This document shows positions 34,298 through 41,779 of a DNA stretch of 64,000 bases, piece by piece; positions within the stretch are counted from its first letter, which is position 1, and the number at the start of each line of letters is the position of its first letter. The notes under the pieces were generated by a model. That model had not been told where the DNA came from, searched no databases, and saw nothing but the letters and a program-made list of their open reading frames with translations. The DNA comes from Methanomethylovorans hollandica DSM 15978 (GTDB taxonomy: Archaea; Halobacteriota; Methanosarcinia; Methanosarcinales; Methanosarcinaceae): positions 1,790,011 through 1,854,010 of the forward strand of contig NC_019977.1 of assembly GCF_000328665.1 (NCBI RefSeq), given 5' to 3'. A program made the position numbers and the translations under genes.

Positions 34298-34702
34298 ATG
34301 GTAAAGATGACTCAAGAAATTATGGACACCATATCAAAGCAGAACCCGGTACCTGTAGCTACATCAAGTGCGGATGGCACCCCAAACGTTGCATTGGTGG
34401 GTTTTCTCAAAGTAATGGACCCCGAAACCATTATGATATCGGATAATTTCTTCCTTAAGACGGAAGAAAACCTCAAACACAACCCAAAGGTTGCCTTTGT
34501 GGTATATGATGGCTATACCAGAAAATGTTTCCAGATAAAGGGCAGTGTGAAAATGATCACTGATGGTAAGTTATTCGATGAAATGAAACAATGGGTGGAC
34601 TCAGCCAAGCCTAACATGCCTAAGAAGGCAGCTGTTGTGGTACACGTGGAAGAGGTCTATGATTCTATGCCAGGTCCTCATGCCGGGGAGAAAATTTTCT
34701 GA
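34298..34702 (+). CDS. FMN-binding split-barrel (pyridoxamine phosphate oxidase-like) protein
   Basis: This 134-residue protein has GGAGTGG six bases before the ATG. It begins with a helix and PVPVATSSADGTPNVALVGFLKV, followed by MISDNFFLKTEENLKHNPKVAFVVYD, CFQIKGSVKM and a C-terminal VVHVEEVYDSMPGP. This is the common flavin-reductase-like split barrel found in methanogens and sulfate reducers. It may bind FMN or F420. It is monocistronic, with a terminator 17 bases downstream. Confidence 0.82.
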   Translation: MVKMTQEIMDTISKQNPVPVATSSADGTPNVALVGFLKVMDPETIMISDNFFLKTEENLKHNPKVAFVVYDGYTRKCFQIKGSVKMITDGKLFDEMKQWVDSAKPNMPKKAAVVVHVEEVYDSMPGPHAGEKIF

Positions 34703-34718
34703 AATTACGGAAAACTGT

Positions 34719-34746
34719 GGTACCCCATGTACCATGGTACTTTTTC
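34719..34746 (+). terminator. Terminator after the FMN-binding protein
   Basis: GGTACC/GGTACT (one G-T pair) forms a 6-bp stem with an 11-base loop, followed by TTTTTCT. Confidence 0.5.
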
Positions 34747-34808
34747 TAGTTGTCCGTTTACTTTTTATGCTGAAGCTTAATATCAGGTCTCTGCAATAGG
34801 TGAGGCGC

Positions 34809-35096
34809 ATGGCAAAAAAACTAACGATTGAAGATCTGAAACCCAAAAAAGAAACTGAAGAAGAGCAGCTTGAAGACCTCTACGATCTCGTAATCCCTCC
34901 GGGAACTCCTTCTTACATCATATATGATATAGTTGAAGAATTCGAACTCGAACCCGTGGAAAGAAAGATATCAGTGAACATAATAGAATGTGATCAGAGG
35001 GACCTGCTGGCACTGCGCGGTAAACTTGAAGTTGTGCAGGCTGCCGAAAAGGTCCTGTATGATGAACTGAATGCATGGGTCAACAGCAAAGAGTGA
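34809..35096 (+). CDS. Small conserved hypothetical protein
   Basis: ATG 34809 has GGTGAGG three bases upstream and is preferred to an in-frame codon at 34800. The 95-residue acidic protein begins MAKKLTIEDLKPKKETEEEQ and has a mixed alpha/beta body (SYIIYDIVEEFELEPVERKISVNIIECDQRDLLALRGKLEVVQAAEKVL). It is not assigned to a known enzyme. It converges with the methanogenesis marker 2 gene. Confidence 0.65.
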   Translation: MAKKLTIEDLKPKKETEEEQLEDLYDLVIPPGTPSYIIYDIVEEFELEPVERKISVNIIECDQRDLLALRGKLEVVQAAEKVLYDELNAWVNSKE

Positions 35097-35147
35097 TACA
35101 CACCCTTACTTTTTTAATGTCAGCCACTGAATTGACCATTCATTTAT

Positions 35148-36125
35148 TCATTCACCAATTCCCGTAATGACATCTTTCGTGAGATCAAAAACAATAGCTT
35201 TTTCGTTCTGATCTTGGATCTCTACCAGTTTACTGTCGGTAATCTCACCTACAGCAGCAGCAGTGAGACCTACCTGAGAGAAAGTTTGCAGGCATTCCTG
35301 TACATTCTCCGGTTTGACCGTGACAACATAACCTGTAGCAGGATATATTTTGAGCCACTGCTCAAGGTCCATATTTTCAGGTCGGGGTATTTTGGCAAGA
35401 TCTACGCAAGCACCTACCTTACTGGTCTCACATAACATACCCAGAGTACCTATAGAGCCAGGGTTACTGATGTCCTTCCCGGCAGTTACAAGCTTCCTTT
35501 CAGCTATTGTTACCATCACCAGGTAACATTCCCTGACAAATTGCGGATCTTTAAAAGAAGTAGTATCCCAGCTATAGGGAGAGTTCTTACCTACCCTGCC
35601 ATCCATATCGTATGCGAAGACAACGATATCCCCGGGAATTGCAGTATCGCTTCTTATAAGACAGTCCTTTTTAGCTGTACCAATGATGGCCACTGCAAGG
35701 GAATTATACGGTGTGTCAGGATGAGTGTGTCCTCCCACCATGGGAACACCGAATTTATTGACACCATCCCTTATGCCTTCCATAATGCCTTTAATGGACT
35801 CCGGGTCGCTGGAGGACATAATGTTCACCATGGCAAGAGGTTTACCCCCCATGGCCGAGATATCGTTAACATTGACAACTACGGATGTGTAACCAGTCCA
35901 CCATGGACTTTTTTCCACGATCCTGCCCCAGATACCATCGGCAGCAAAAAGGATCACATCATCTCCGCCCGTATCTATAACAGCAGCATCATCGCCAAAA
36001 TCTGCGATGACATTACCATATTCATGACGCACGCTCTCGAATATCTTAAATATCTCGGCAATGGGTTTCTTGCGTGAAACCCCTTCAAACTCCCGCAGAT
36101 GACGGGCAAGCATTTCCAGGCCCAT
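35148..36125 (-). CDS. Methanogenesis marker protein 2 (AIR-synthase-related)
   Basis: This protein of about 325 residues (ATG 36125 preferred; 36137 possible) has the PurM/SelD fold. Features are DFGDDAAVID with DVILFAADGIWG, NVNDISAMGGKPLAMVNIM and GIMEGIRDGVNKFGVPMVGGHTHPD, the ATP-phosphate-binding loops. The C-terminal half has NPGSIGTLGMLCETSKVGACVDL. Its family is nearly confined to methanogens and is used as a marker of them; the reaction is not established. It lies 30 bases after nifB on the same strand, so joint transcription is likely. Confidence 0.88.
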   Translation of the reverse strand: MGLEMLARHLREFEGVSRKKPIAEIFKIFESVRHEYGNVIADFGDDAAVIDTGGDDVILFAADGIWGRIVEKSPWWTGYTSVVVNVNDISAMGGKPLAMVNIMSSSDPESIKGIMEGIRDGVNKFGVPMVGGHTHPDTPYNSLAVAIIGTAKKDCLIRSDTAIPGDIVVFAYDMDGRVGKNSPYSWDTTSFKDPQFVRECYLVMVTIAERKLVTAGKDISNPGSIGTLGMLCETSKVGACVDLAKIPRPENMDLEQWLKIYPATGYVVTVKPENVQECLQTFSQVGLTAAAVGEITDSKLVEIQDQNEKAIVFDLTKDVITGIGE

Positions 36126-36155
36126 GAAGACCACCACGGATCAATAGTATCTACG

Positions 36156-37088
36156 TTATATTTCTTCGGCCTTCTTTACCATTTCCATCTTAATGGTATT
36201 GCGGCGCTCTTCGCTCATCTGGGAAAGGTCCTTTCCGATAAGACCAAAAGCATCTGACCTGCACTGGCGACAATGCCTCATCTGCTGCACATAAGGTTCA
36301 CACGCATTCTGCAGCTTCTGCCTTTCTTCGGGGGTTGGTGGTTCCATATCTGCGAACTTAGCCTGACAGATGAGCGGCATGATATTCATTATATAGACAC
36401 CCATCTCATGGATCTTCTTCGCCACTTCAATTATGTGCTTGTCATTGATGCCTGGCACCATCACGGTATTGATCTTGATGACAAGACCTGCATCCACAGC
36501 CATCTTAATGCCTGCAAGCTGATTCCTGATAAGGATCTCAGCAGCCTCCACCCCTTTGTACATCTTACCCTTGTAGACCACATGGCTGATAAGTTGTGCC
36601 TCGATTGCCGGGTCTATGGCATTCAACGTTACGGTCAGTGTGTCTACGCCTGTCTCGATGATCTCGGGCATCTTATCAGGAAGTGCAAGCCCATTGGTAC
36701 TCAGACAGAGAGTGACCTCCGGGAACTCGGCCTTGATAAGCTTGAAGGTCTCGAAGGTCGCATCATTGGCCAAAGGGTCACCCGGGCCTGCTACTCCAAC
36801 TACCTTAATGAACGGGAATTCCTTGAGCACCTGTCTGGTCCTTTCCAGAGCTTCATGTGGGGTCAGTACTTCACTTGTTACACCGGGACGGCTTTCGTTA
36901 ACGCAATCAAATTTCCGGTCACAGTAGTTACATTGGATATTGCATGCAGGCGCAACGGGCAGGTGTATTCTGCCAAACTTGTGCTGTGCCTCTTTTGAGT
37001 AACAGGGATGTTGTGCAATGATCCTTTTCATTTCTTCCTCCTTACCGGAGACCGTTATATCGCATATATTCTTTGTTTCATCTGACAT
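36156..37088 (-). CDS. nifB: NifB-type radical SAM protein (short archaeal form)
   Basis: ATG 37088 is preceded by GGCGTGA with 5 bases spacing; the GTG at 37103 is a less likely start. The 310-residue protein has HPCYSKEAQHKFGRIHLPVAPACNIQCNYC with the CxxxCxxC radical-SAM motif, further cysteines at CDRKFDC, VVGVAGPGDPLAN and the C-terminal CRQCRSDAFGLIGKD typical of NifB. NifB makes the NifB-co precursor of FeMo cofactor. No other nif gene is in the window, so nitrogenase genes must be elsewhere or NifB has another role. It has no NifX-like C-terminal domain, as usual in methanogens. Confidence 0.88.
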   Translation of the reverse strand: MSDETKNICDITVSGKEEEMKRIIAQHPCYSKEAQHKFGRIHLPVAPACNIQCNYCDRKFDCVNESRPGVTSEVLTPHEALERTRQVLKEFPFIKVVGVAGPGDPLANDATFETFKLIKAEFPEVTLCLSTNGLALPDKMPEIIETGVDTLTVTLNAIDPAIEAQLISHVVYKGKMYKGVEAAEILIRNQLAGIKMAVDAGLVIKINTVMVPGINDKHIIEVAKKIHEMGVYIMNIMPLICQAKFADMEPPTPEERQKLQNACEPYVQQMRHCRQCRSDAFGLIGKDLSQMSEERRNTIKMEMVKKAEEI

Positions 37089-37168
37089 ACCTGTCACGCC
37101 CACAGCACTATAAATAGAATTGCCTCAATTATACCTCTACACATTATATATGTTTTGGGATTTCTGCA

Positions 37169-37510
37169 TCATCCACAGACTTCGCACCACTTTCCTTCGC
37201 CTTCCCATACCTTTACAGACAGTGAAAAACTCAGTTTTGAACTAAGGTTGCGGTGCATGTGTTCACACAGGTTCTCCACACTTGGGAACTCAAGTATATC
37301 ATTAAGTAACCTGTGATCATATTCATTAAGCACTCCCTTGACAACCCTTTTTATGTCATAGAAGTCCATAACCATGCCATTCTCATTCTTTTCACCTTCT
37401 ATAACTATCTCAACCTTGTATGTGTGACCGTGCACGATACCACATGTCTTATGCTCAGGTAAGTAATGAGCACTGTCAATATGATCTATTATTCCAAGTT
37501 TCATTTTCAT
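37169..37510 (-). CDS. queD: 6-carboxy-tetrahydropterin synthase (QueD)
   Basis: ATG 37510 has GGGGGTG six bases upstream and overlaps the queE stop codon (TAATG). The 113-residue protein has the zinc histidines in DHIDSAHYLPEH and HGHTYKVEI, the catalytic Cys of CGIVHGH and DHRLLND with the PSVENLCEHMH segment. It converts dihydroneopterin triphosphate to 6-carboxytetrahydropterin, step one after GTP cyclohydrolase in preQ0 synthesis for archaeosine in tRNA. It is last in the operon. Confidence 0.9.
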   Translation of the reverse strand: MKMKLGIIDHIDSAHYLPEHKTCGIVHGHTYKVEIVIEGEKNENGMVMDFYDIKRVVKGVLNEYDHRLLNDILEFPSVENLCEHMHRNLSSKLSFSLSVKVWEGEGKWCEVCG

Positions 37511-38226
37511 TATAAGCACCCCCACATTCTGTGGGTTTGTGGGATTATCAAAGTATCTATCTCGCCAAGTAGTTCATTTTGCAATTCAAGTAAGGTCCTT
37601 ACATCCGGCCTTAATTCATATTGTGTTACAGGCTGCAGGATAATACATGAGATATAGTTGCTGATGGATCCTGCCACATCCAGCACATCAGTCGCAGAGG
37701 TATTTTTTGTCATCACGACCTTGCAGAAACAATCCCTGTTCTCGTTCTTTCTGAGGATTCTGAAAGTTTCAATGGTCCTCTCTATATGAGGCTGTACCTC
37801 TTCACCCTGAAACTCTTCAGTAAGCTTCACATCACCTGAAACAAAAGCAACATGATCTTTTACCTTTCTGGCCTGATCCGGCAATGTCATATTGGATTCC
37901 AGATATAATGGGAAAACTACATCTAGTTCCGTGATGAAGTCTGCATACAGTAGCGGTTCACCACCTGTGAGAGACATTGAATGTATGTTCATGAAAGGGT
38001 CCACAAGATCTCCGACCTGCTCAGGAGTCAAAAGATTTTGTACGTACTTAAAAATATCTGAGCCTGGAGTTTCCTCATACTTGCAAGCTTCAGAAGTTTT
38101 TACATTTGTATCGCAATACGGGCAATTAAGATTACAGCCGGCAAATCTAAGGAACACCTGCCGGTTACCAACATATGGTCCCTCCCCCTGTACAGAACAG
38201 AAGATCTCTGTAATAGGTGCTTTCAT
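37510..38226 (-). CDS. queE: 7-carboxy-7-deazaguanine synthase (QueE)
   Basis: This 238-residue radical-SAM enzyme has CNLNCPYCDT (residues 31-40), EIFCSVQGEGPYVGNRQVFLRF at the start, the GGEPLLY glycine-rich loop and a C-terminal QPVTQYEL. It makes 7-carboxy-7-deazaguanine from the QueD product. Start and stop codons overlap those of both neighbours (TAATG on each side), so DUF366, queE and queD are translationally coupled. Confidence 0.92.
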   Translation of the reverse strand: MKAPITEIFCSVQGEGPYVGNRQVFLRFAGCNLNCPYCDTNVKTSEACKYEETPGSDIFKYVQNLLTPEQVGDLVDPFMNIHSMSLTGGEPLLYADFITELDVVFPLYLESNMTLPDQARKVKDHVAFVSGDVKLTEEFQGEEVQPHIERTIETFRILRKNENRDCFCKVVMTKNTSATDVLDVAGSISNYISCIILQPVTQYELRPDVRTLLELQNELLGEIDTLIIPQTHRMWGCL

Positions 38227-38783
38227 TACATCACACCTAAAGGCCTGGATTTACGCAGGTCTTTCTCGATATCATGGATCTCGTCCACATACCTGCTGGC
38301 TATTTTTTCCATTACCGTAAACAGATCTTTCTCATCGAATCCCTGATCTTTCAGGCAACCATATATCCCATGTTCCACATTCATGCCAAAATGTATCTTC
38401 TGAGATACGGAAGAAGTACTGGCAATGGAAATGCTTAGCTTTTTCCCCTGTACAAAAAGATCATCTCCAGCCCTTGAAGTACTTATTCCTCTCTGCAGCA
38501 GGACCTCAGCCACCATGGCCGTGAACAAACGTTGTCTGGCATATATGAGCTTGAGATCTGTGGAGTCAAAGTGCTCAATTATGAAATGCAGCATATCGGT
38601 GGAATAGATGGGATCTCCTTCCTTCCTATCCTCAAGATCAATCATGTGCCGAAGCTGTACATCGCATGACCCACGGAAAGCAATTATGGAATCCTCCTGC
38701 AGATCAGCTTCCATGTATCCCCATAGTGATGATATCTGGCTGCCATCGTAATCAAGGGGCTTTTTAAGCACTATCCACTTCAT
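38226..38783 (-). CDS. DUF366-family protein inside the preQ0 operon
   Basis: This 185-residue protein has the family's LDYDGSQISSLWGYMEADLQEDSIIAFRGSCDV start, a middle HFIIEHFDSTDLKLIYARQRLFTAMV and GDDLFVQGKKLSISIASTSSVSQKIHFGMNVE. The reaction is unknown. It sits between queC (20 bases) and queE (TAATG overlap), so a role linked to preQ0 or archaeosine is a fair guess from position only. Confidence 0.78.
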   Translation of the reverse strand: MKWIVLKKPLDYDGSQISSLWGYMEADLQEDSIIAFRGSCDVQLRHMIDLEDRKEGDPIYSTDMLHFIIEHFDSTDLKLIYARQRLFTAMVAEVLLQRGISTSRAGDDLFVQGKKLSISIASTSSVSQKIHFGMNVEHGIYGCLKDQGFDEKDLFTVMEKIASRYVDEIHDIEKDLRKSRPLGVM

Positions 38784-38803
38784 TTTGTTGTCTCTCCTTT
38801 AAT

Positions 38804-39505
38804 TTAATGATCAATACCAAGTCTTTCCATAAGGGGATCCCTTATGCCTGCCTGCATGAAGGCACGCTTTCTGCGGGTACAGCTTTCACAGATACCGCAC
38901 GGAACGTGATCTCCGTGATAACAGCTCCAGCTCCATTCAAGGGGAGCCTTTAGCTCCAAAGCCTTACGGATGATGCCTTGTTTGTCAAGAGCTGCCACCG
39001 GAGCCATCATTTTTACGCCATTGAGAGTGGAATGAGAAAGGCATTTGTCAAGACTGTCAAGGTAAGCAGTGGAATTATCCGGAAAGGTCACGGCCTCCTC
39101 ACTGTTAAAACCAACAAGTACATACTGGCATTCCAGACTCTCTGCAAAACTTGCAGCAATGTTGATCATTACACCGTTGCGGTTCGGTACCCACACTTTT
39201 TTTGCAGAATCCCTTGTTATTACCGGATCGGAATCCTCTGCAATGTCCTGCATAGATACTCGGGGAACATTCATATCCTTGCTCACCAGGCTGGTGGTAG
39301 TGATGGCCTTAAGCCATGGAAGAGATATGACCGTGCACTCGATACCGTATTTTTCAGCAACTTTGAGGGAATATTCTATTTCCTTTGCAGCTGCTCTTTG
39401 ACCATAGTCGAATATCAAGGCCAGTTTTATGTCTGTCTCCCTCTGTGCTATCGCCAGGGATGTGACAGAATCTAATCCACTACTTAACAAAGCAATTGCG
39501 CTTAT
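38804..39505 (-). CDS. queC: 7-cyano-7-deazaguanine synthase (QueC), apparent ATA start
   Basis: This is a PP-loop enzyme of about 233 residues making preQ0 from 7-carboxy-7-deazaguanine. It has [15 protein letters not shown] (PP-loop), [15 protein letters not shown] and the zinc site [22 protein letters not shown]. The only standard in-frame start after the last stop codon is TTG at 39490, but that would cut away the first beta strand (ISAIAL) just before the PP-loop. Homologues start M-x-A-I-x-L-L-S-S-G, which aligns with ATA at 39505, preceded by GAGGG with a 7-base spacer. I place the start there. A real non-AUG start or a base error are both possible. Confidence 0.85.
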   Translation of the reverse strand: MSAIALLSSGLDSVTSLAIAQRETDIKLALIFDYGQRAAAKEIEYSLKVAEKYGIECTVISLPWLKAITTTSLVSKDMNVPRVSMQDIAEDSDPVITRDSAKKVWVPNRNGVMINIAASFAESLECQYVLVGFNSEEAVTFPDNSTAYLDSLDKCLSHSTLNGVKMMAPVAALDKQGIIRKALELKAPLEWSWSCYHGDHVPCGICESCTRRKRAFMQAGIRDPLMERLGIDH

Positions 39506-39525
39506 GGTATATCCCTCATGTTCTG

Positions 39526-39549
39526 CAGGTATTCTCCGAGTAATACCTG
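39526..39549 (-). promoter_or_regulatory. Perfect inverted repeat in the queC leader
   Basis: Arms CAGGTATT and AATACCTG are separated by 8 bases, themselves partly palindromic (CTCCGAG). It lies about 21 bases upstream of the proposed queC start and just downstream of a TATA box (ATTATAAATAATA, about 39553-39565). It could be an operator at the transcription start or an mRNA hairpin controlling the preQ0 operon. Confidence 0.5.
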
Positions 39550-39657
39550 GATATTATTTATAATTAGTGGACTGGATAATGCTCAGTGAAGAGGAAAAGA
39601 CCACATATGCATATACACTTAATACGTGAAACAATATAATTTTTGACCATTTTGACA

Positions 39658-39698
39658 TACTTATAAATATGGCTTCCCCTCCTCACTTAAGAGGAGGG
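39658..39698 (+). promoter_or_regulatory. TATA box and Shine-Dalgarno hairpin of the TudS-DUF1722 gene
   Basis: TTATAAATAT (39661-39670) overlaps the only upstream ATG (39669), so transcription should begin near 39690, after that ATG. CCCTCCTC (39676-39683) and GAGGAGGG (39691-39698) form a perfect 8-bp inverted repeat whose right arm is an ideal ribosome-binding site. Confidence 0.5.
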
Positions 39699-40649
39699 AT
39701 AGACATCCGCACATTTCCGTATCCCGTAGTAGTCATAAGTAAATGTCTGGGATTCGAACACTGCAGATATGATGGACAGATGGTTTATTGTGATATCATC
39801 GATAAGATACTGCCTTTAACAGAAGTTATAACAGTATGCCCGGAATGCGAAATAGAATTAGGCATACCAAGAGACCCCATCCGGCTGGTCGATGGAAGAA
39901 CAATGAAACTGATACAGCCATCTACAGGTAGAGACATCACTGAGAAAATGCAGTTCTTTGTCAAGGATTTTCTGGACCATCTTCCGGAAGTGGATGGATT
40001 CATTCTCAAATCGAAGTCACCTTCATGTGGATCCAGAACTGCGAAAGTTTTTGCATCTCCTGATACACAGGAACCGTTACACAGGCATGGATCCGGGTTT
40101 CTCGCAAAAGAAGCAACGGATCGGTTTCCAAACCTGCCATCTATAGATGAAACAGCCCTCATGGACCCTGAGACAAGGGAGCAGTTCCTTACAAGGCTCT
40201 TCATGCAGGCTGATCTGAGAATGCACCACAGTTCAATACAGGAACTGATGGACTTCCAGGCCCGTAATAAATTGTTGCTTATGGCGTATGACCAGTGTAA
40301 AGTAAAAACATTGGGAAGGATCCTGGCTGACCACAAAAACCGGACTTTTGATGAAAATATGGCAGTCTATGTGAACACATTACAGGAAATGATAAAAGAA
40401 AAACCTTCAAGAGCTAATACCACCAATGCTTTTATGCATGCTTTTGGGTATTTTTCCAAAGACTTAGGATCAGACAAAAAGCAGTACCTGCTCAACTGTA
40501 TGGAAGCATACCGTAAAGGTGATCTAAACATACAGGAACTAAGAAAGGCCATCAGACCCTGGATCTTAGAGTTTCGCGTGGATTACCTTGCAGATCAAAC
40601 ACTTTTTTACCCTTACCCTGAAAATCTCGATCATCTTGATCCAGAATAG
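39669..40649 (+). CDS. TudS (DUF523)-DUF1722 fusion protein, thiouracil/thiouridine desulfidase-like
   Basis: This is a 326-residue frame from ATG 39669. The N-terminal DUF523/TudS domain shows SKCLGFEHCRYDG, CPECEIELGIPRDPIRLV and LKSKSPSCG, whose cysteines hold the [4Fe-4S] cluster used for desulfuration of thiouracil. The C-terminal DUF1722/YbgA domain runs from about residue 190 (HHSSIQELMDFQARNKLLLMAY). Such fusions occur in bacteria and archaea. The ATG lies in the TATA box, so the true start may be ATC at 39705, six bases after GAGGAGGG, where IRTFPYPVVVISKC aligns with the usual family start. A role in removing sulfur from tRNA or bases is inferred from the family. It is divergent from queC. 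Confidence 0.8.
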   Translation: MASPPHLRGGIDIRTFPYPVVVISKCLGFEHCRYDGQMVYCDIIDKILPLTEVITVCPECEIELGIPRDPIRLVDGRTMKLIQPSTGRDITEKMQFFVKDFLDHLPEVDGFILKSKSPSCGSRTAKVFASPDTQEPLHRHGSGFLAKEATDRFPNLPSIDETALMDPETREQFLTRLFMQADLRMHHSSIQELMDFQARNKLLLMAYDQCKVKTLGRILADHKNRTFDENMAVYVNTLQEMIKEKPSRANTTNAFMHAFGYFSKDLGSDKKQYLLNCMEAYRKGDLNIQELRKAIRPWILEFRVDYLADQTLFYPYPENLDHLDPE

Positions 40650-40733
40650 AGGAAATATAAATAATATAGGAAGCTAACCGTTTTTAACATGTGTGAGTGT
40701 CATATGTAAAGGAAATGAGAAGGCTGGGATAAA

Positions 40734-40970
40734 ATGGATGAAGAAGAAGCAGAAATGGAAGAGTTCATGGAAGATATGAGGTCTGAAGAACTTATTCAAG
40801 TATGTCCAGTATGCGGAAACCCTGAACTATATTATGAGGTAGGCGGAGTGGAAGGCTTGTACCACTGCAAGAATTGCGGCTATATAGGCGCCTTTGTGAT
40901 CGATGCCAATAAAGAGATGATGGAGCTTATTCAGAAAGAATACAATGCTACTGCACGGGACGCAGAATAA
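40734..40970 (+). CDS. Small zinc-ribbon protein
   Basis: This 78-residue protein has an acidic helical N terminus (DEEEAEMEEFMEDM) and a rubredoxin-like zinc ribbon: CPVCGNPELYYEVGGVEGLYHCKNCGYIG (CxxC-17-CxxC). It is conserved among methanogens as a single-domain protein. Function is unknown; such ribbons often serve transcription or RNA contacts. It converges with the eS1 gene. Confidence 0.75.
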   Translation: MDEEEAEMEEFMEDMRSEELIQVCPVCGNPELYYEVGGVEGLYHCKNCGYIGAFVIDANKEMMELIQKEYNATARDAE

Positions 40971-41016
40971 AAAAACAAGTTTCTATAATAGCAAATGAAA
41001 AAGTGTTGAAACAGGG

Positions 41017-41604
41017 TCATGCGGCTGGTATGCCTTCGACCTCTGTTTTCCTTATCTCTACTCTTCTAAGAGGATAGATGTTCTTTGCGTTCCTGTAAAT
41101 AGTAGCAGAGAGTTTGCCCATAATAGCTTCTTCCACAAACTGCTCGAAGTTAAGCTCGCTTGCTCTTTCCTTCACAGTACCGTCCATTACCTCACGGATA
41201 CCTTCGATCTGGCTGGTCCTTGCCCTTTTTACAGTGAAACAAATAGGTTTCACTCTGACGGTATAACCATCCTTGGTAGTGACCTTAAGGTTTGTATCTA
41301 TTCTGGAGGTCTGCCTCTTGACAATGGAACGCAGATAATCAGTAGTGATCTCGTGTCCGATGAAAAGGGTTTGTGCAACGTCCCCATTGATGTCGTTGAT
41401 CCTGAACTTGAGTTTAGTATTGTGCTTTGAGAAATCGTTAGTGAGGTCGCCAACAGTGGCTTCCACAATACGCCCAATGAGCTGTTCAGGTTCCTCTGCC
41501 ATAGTGGTGCCGATATTGTTCCTGCCTATAAACTCAGGTGTTTCAATGTTATACCAGGATTTAGACTTCCATTTGTCTAATTTTTTCTGTACTTTTCTTG
41601 CCAA
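41017..41604 (-). CDS. rps3ae: 30S ribosomal protein eS1 (S3Ae)
   Basis: This 195-residue protein starts at TTG 41604 with GGAGG six bases upstream, giving [48 protein letters not shown] and [12 protein letters not shown] confirm the family. In many euryarchaea this gene lies next to the uS15, RecJ-like and Pcc1 genes. Here those are 6-14 kb away, so the classic cluster has been split. Confidence 0.95.
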   Translation of the reverse strand: MARKVQKKLDKWKSKSWYNIETPEFIGRNNIGTTMAEEPEQLIGRIVEATVGDLTNDFSKHNTKLKFRINDINGDVAQTLFIGHEITTDYLRSIVKRQTSRIDTNLKVTTKDGYTVRVKPICFTVKRARTSQIEGIREVMDGTVKERASELNFEQFVEEAIMGKLSATIYRNAKNIYPLRRVEIRKTEVEGIPAA

Positions 41605-41740
41605 GTAATTCCTCCGATCAACGCGAATTCTTATGATAGATGATATGAATAATGTATCTGTTCACTGTGCATTCGTTCCTTAGAACGACAACATAGAATA
41701 GATCCTGATTAATGGCTCTGTATACTAGACATGTCTCTAT

Positions 41741-41768
41741 ATAAAGAAATCGGTCAGCAGACTGACCG
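41741..41768 (-). terminator. Terminator of the SerRS gene
   Basis: CGGTCAG/CTGACCG is a perfect 7-bp stem with a 4-base loop, followed on the minus strand by ATTTCTTTATA, 12 bases past the serS stop codon. Confidence 0.6.
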
Positions 41769-41779
41769 ACAGGTCCGAT

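Noticed and set aside
36273-36998. 241-residue plus-strand ORF
   Set aside because: It lies opposite nifB, whose motifs are complete; the antisense frame has no recognisable domain.
39785-40336. 183-residue minus-strand ORF
   Set aside because: It is antisense to the TudS-DUF1722 gene, which carries clear cysteine motifs.
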